A DNA stretch of 64,000 bases from Pseudoalteromonas nigrifaciens (GTDB lineage Bacteria > Pseudomonadota > Gammaproteobacteria > Enterobacterales > Alteromonadaceae): positions 992,001 to 1,056,000 of the forward strand of contig NZ_CP011036.1 of NCBI RefSeq assembly GCF_002221505.1. Direction: 5' to 3'. Positions 63,075 to 64,000 of the stretch are shown piece after piece (the stretch's first letter is position 1; the number at the start of each line of letters is the position of its first letter). A program made the position numbers and the translations under genes. Under the pieces are notes generated by a model. It was not told the origin of the DNA, did no database searches, and was given only the letters and a program-made list of their open reading frames with translations.

Positions 63075-64000
63075 TTAATGGTAAAGGTCTTTTAATACAG
63101 CTTGTTGCGACTTTAATGTTTGAGCCTGATACTTTTTAAGTAATTTAACTATAGCTGTAAGATCGCTGGTTGTTTTTTTATTACTGTATAATTGTGTTTG
63201 TAACTGCATCACATTATTAGTTAGTTCTGCATCATTAATAGCACGGCATAAAGTATCAATAGCGCCCATATTTTGCTTAGTTACTGTTTTTGCATATATA
63301 TTTAATGCGCTATAAAACATTTTTGCATCGTTTTTATTTGCTGCATGTAATAAGTTTTTCAAACTAGGCAGCGCGGGTGCTTCATCAGTTATAGTTGCTA
63401 CATGCGCATTATGAGTAGAACGGCTTAACCAATAAAAAATTGCAGTCACAACCCATAATAAATAGCCCAGTACAGCAACAACTATTAACCATAATGGTGT
63501 TGAGCTTTGTATTTGCTGTGGGTTAGTTGCATCAACACTATTTTGTCCTGCTGCTTGGTTATTGGTATTTTGCGAATCATTTATAATTACAGGATTAGCA
63601 GCATTGCTACTAGGGAGCACAGTAATAGTGCGCTCTGGTAAAGTAGCAAAGCTAATACGATTTATTTTAGTGTTGTACCAAGGCAGTTTTATTTCGGGCA
63701 GCGTATAAGTGCCAGGTGTTTGTGGTAACAAAGCATAAGAGGCAATTTGCTGCGATACTACACGGCCATTACGCACCGCGTTGTTATTTTCTTTTTGGTC
63801 TGGGTAGCTACGGATCCCTGTAATATCGGGCATTGATATTTCGGGGAGTTGCTCTTTAGTTACACCAAGTGCCGTTAAGGTAATTGTGCGTGTGATAGGA
63901 GTGCCTACCTCAACAGTATTATCCTCTGGTTGCCATTGCTCATCTAAGCTTACTAACTCACTAGGCAGCCAAGCGCCATTGTAATTACTTGGAATAGGCT
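63075..64000 (-). CDS. batD: BatD-family protein, N-terminal part cut by window edge
   Basis: The minus-strand frame is open to the end of the window, so the ATG at 63833 is internal and the gene begins outside. The visible part, about 308 residues, contains BatD-like beta-rich repeats (GAWLPSELVSLDEQWQPEDN and VEVGTPITRTITLTALGV), a membrane helix (LWLIVVAVLGYLLWVVTAIFYWL, read in parts) and a C-terminal helical tail. BatD is part of the Bat (aerotolerance) system with vWA proteins BatA/BatB, whose genes should lie upstream on this strand. Confidence 0.8.
   Translation of the reverse strand, partial: PIPSNYNGAWLPSELVSLDEQWQPEDNTVEVGTPITRTITLTALGVTKEQLPEISMPDITGIRSYPDQKENNNAVRNGRVVSQQIASYALLPQTPGTYTLPEIKLPWYNTKINRISFATLPERTITVLPSSNAANPVIINDSQNTNNQAAGQNSVDATNPQQIQSSTPLWLIVVAVLGYLLWVVTAIFYWLSRSTHNAHVATITDEAPALPSLKNLLHAANKNDAKMFYSALNIYAKTVTKQNMGAIDTLCRAINDAELTNNVMQLQTQLYSNKKTTSDLTAIVKLLKKYQAQTLKSQQAVLKDLYH

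Overview
The window is chromosomal DNA of a marine gammaproteobacterium of the order Alteromonadales, most probably Pseudoalteromonas. This is inferred from the low-to-medium GC content, the protein sequences, and conserved gammaproteobacterial blocks (ileS-lspA-fkpB-ispH next to type IV pilus genes; ypjD and yfjD divergent from ffh; rpsP-rimM-trmD-rplS; tyrA facing pheA). I see no tRNA, rRNA, CRISPR array, prophage or complete insertion sequence.

Bases 1-13.5 kb hold a steroid-catabolism cluster. A truncated lipid-transfer/thiolase-type gene and a DUF35-MaoC fusion end at a terminator. An apparent operon follows: an HsaC/TesB-type extradiol dioxygenase, both subunits of the IpdAB ring hydrolase, an enoyl-CoA hydratase, IpdC, EchA20, an IpdE1/IpdE2-type acyl-CoA dehydrogenase pair, a FadA6-type thiolase, an SDR, and a Tat-exported amidase. 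Together they would open the A ring and then the C and D rings of a sterol or bile-acid nucleus. The cluster continues off the left edge.

Bases 13.5-23 kb are small hypotheticals, a CheY-like protein, rpsT, murJ, and ribF-ileS-lspA-fkpB-ispH. At 23-32 kb a LytS/LytTR two-component pair (AlgZ/AlgR-like) precedes the minor pilin operon pilV-W-X-Y1-E. Two FimT/GspH minor pilins face it on the other strand. A tandem LytTR-type repeat lies between the regulator and pilV.

Bases 32-50 kb are core genes: glnB, bamD, rluD-pgeF-clpB (with a sigma-32-like promoter), an Aer-type energy-taxis receptor, gshA, a transglycosylase-like lipoprotein, yfjD, ypjD, ffh, the rpsP operon and an MscS channel. Bases 50-52.6 kb hold convergent tyrA and pheA. 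pheA has a classical Phe-rich leader peptide and attenuator.

Bases 52.6-64 kb hold a GGDEF-EAL protein, yciH, a STAS/(REC-PP2C-HATPase) partner-switching pair of the CrsA/CrsR or HsbA/HsbR kind, a GAF protein, an aromatic/aspartate aminotransferase, a Tim44-like protein, an ECF sigma factor with its DUF3379 partner, and a truncated BatD. A 264-bp MITE-like element sits exactly between the STAS gene and its partner. A second palindromic element of about 200 bp lies after the aminotransferase gene. A decayed 84-bp copy of the 3' end of the GAF gene lies just downstream of that gene.
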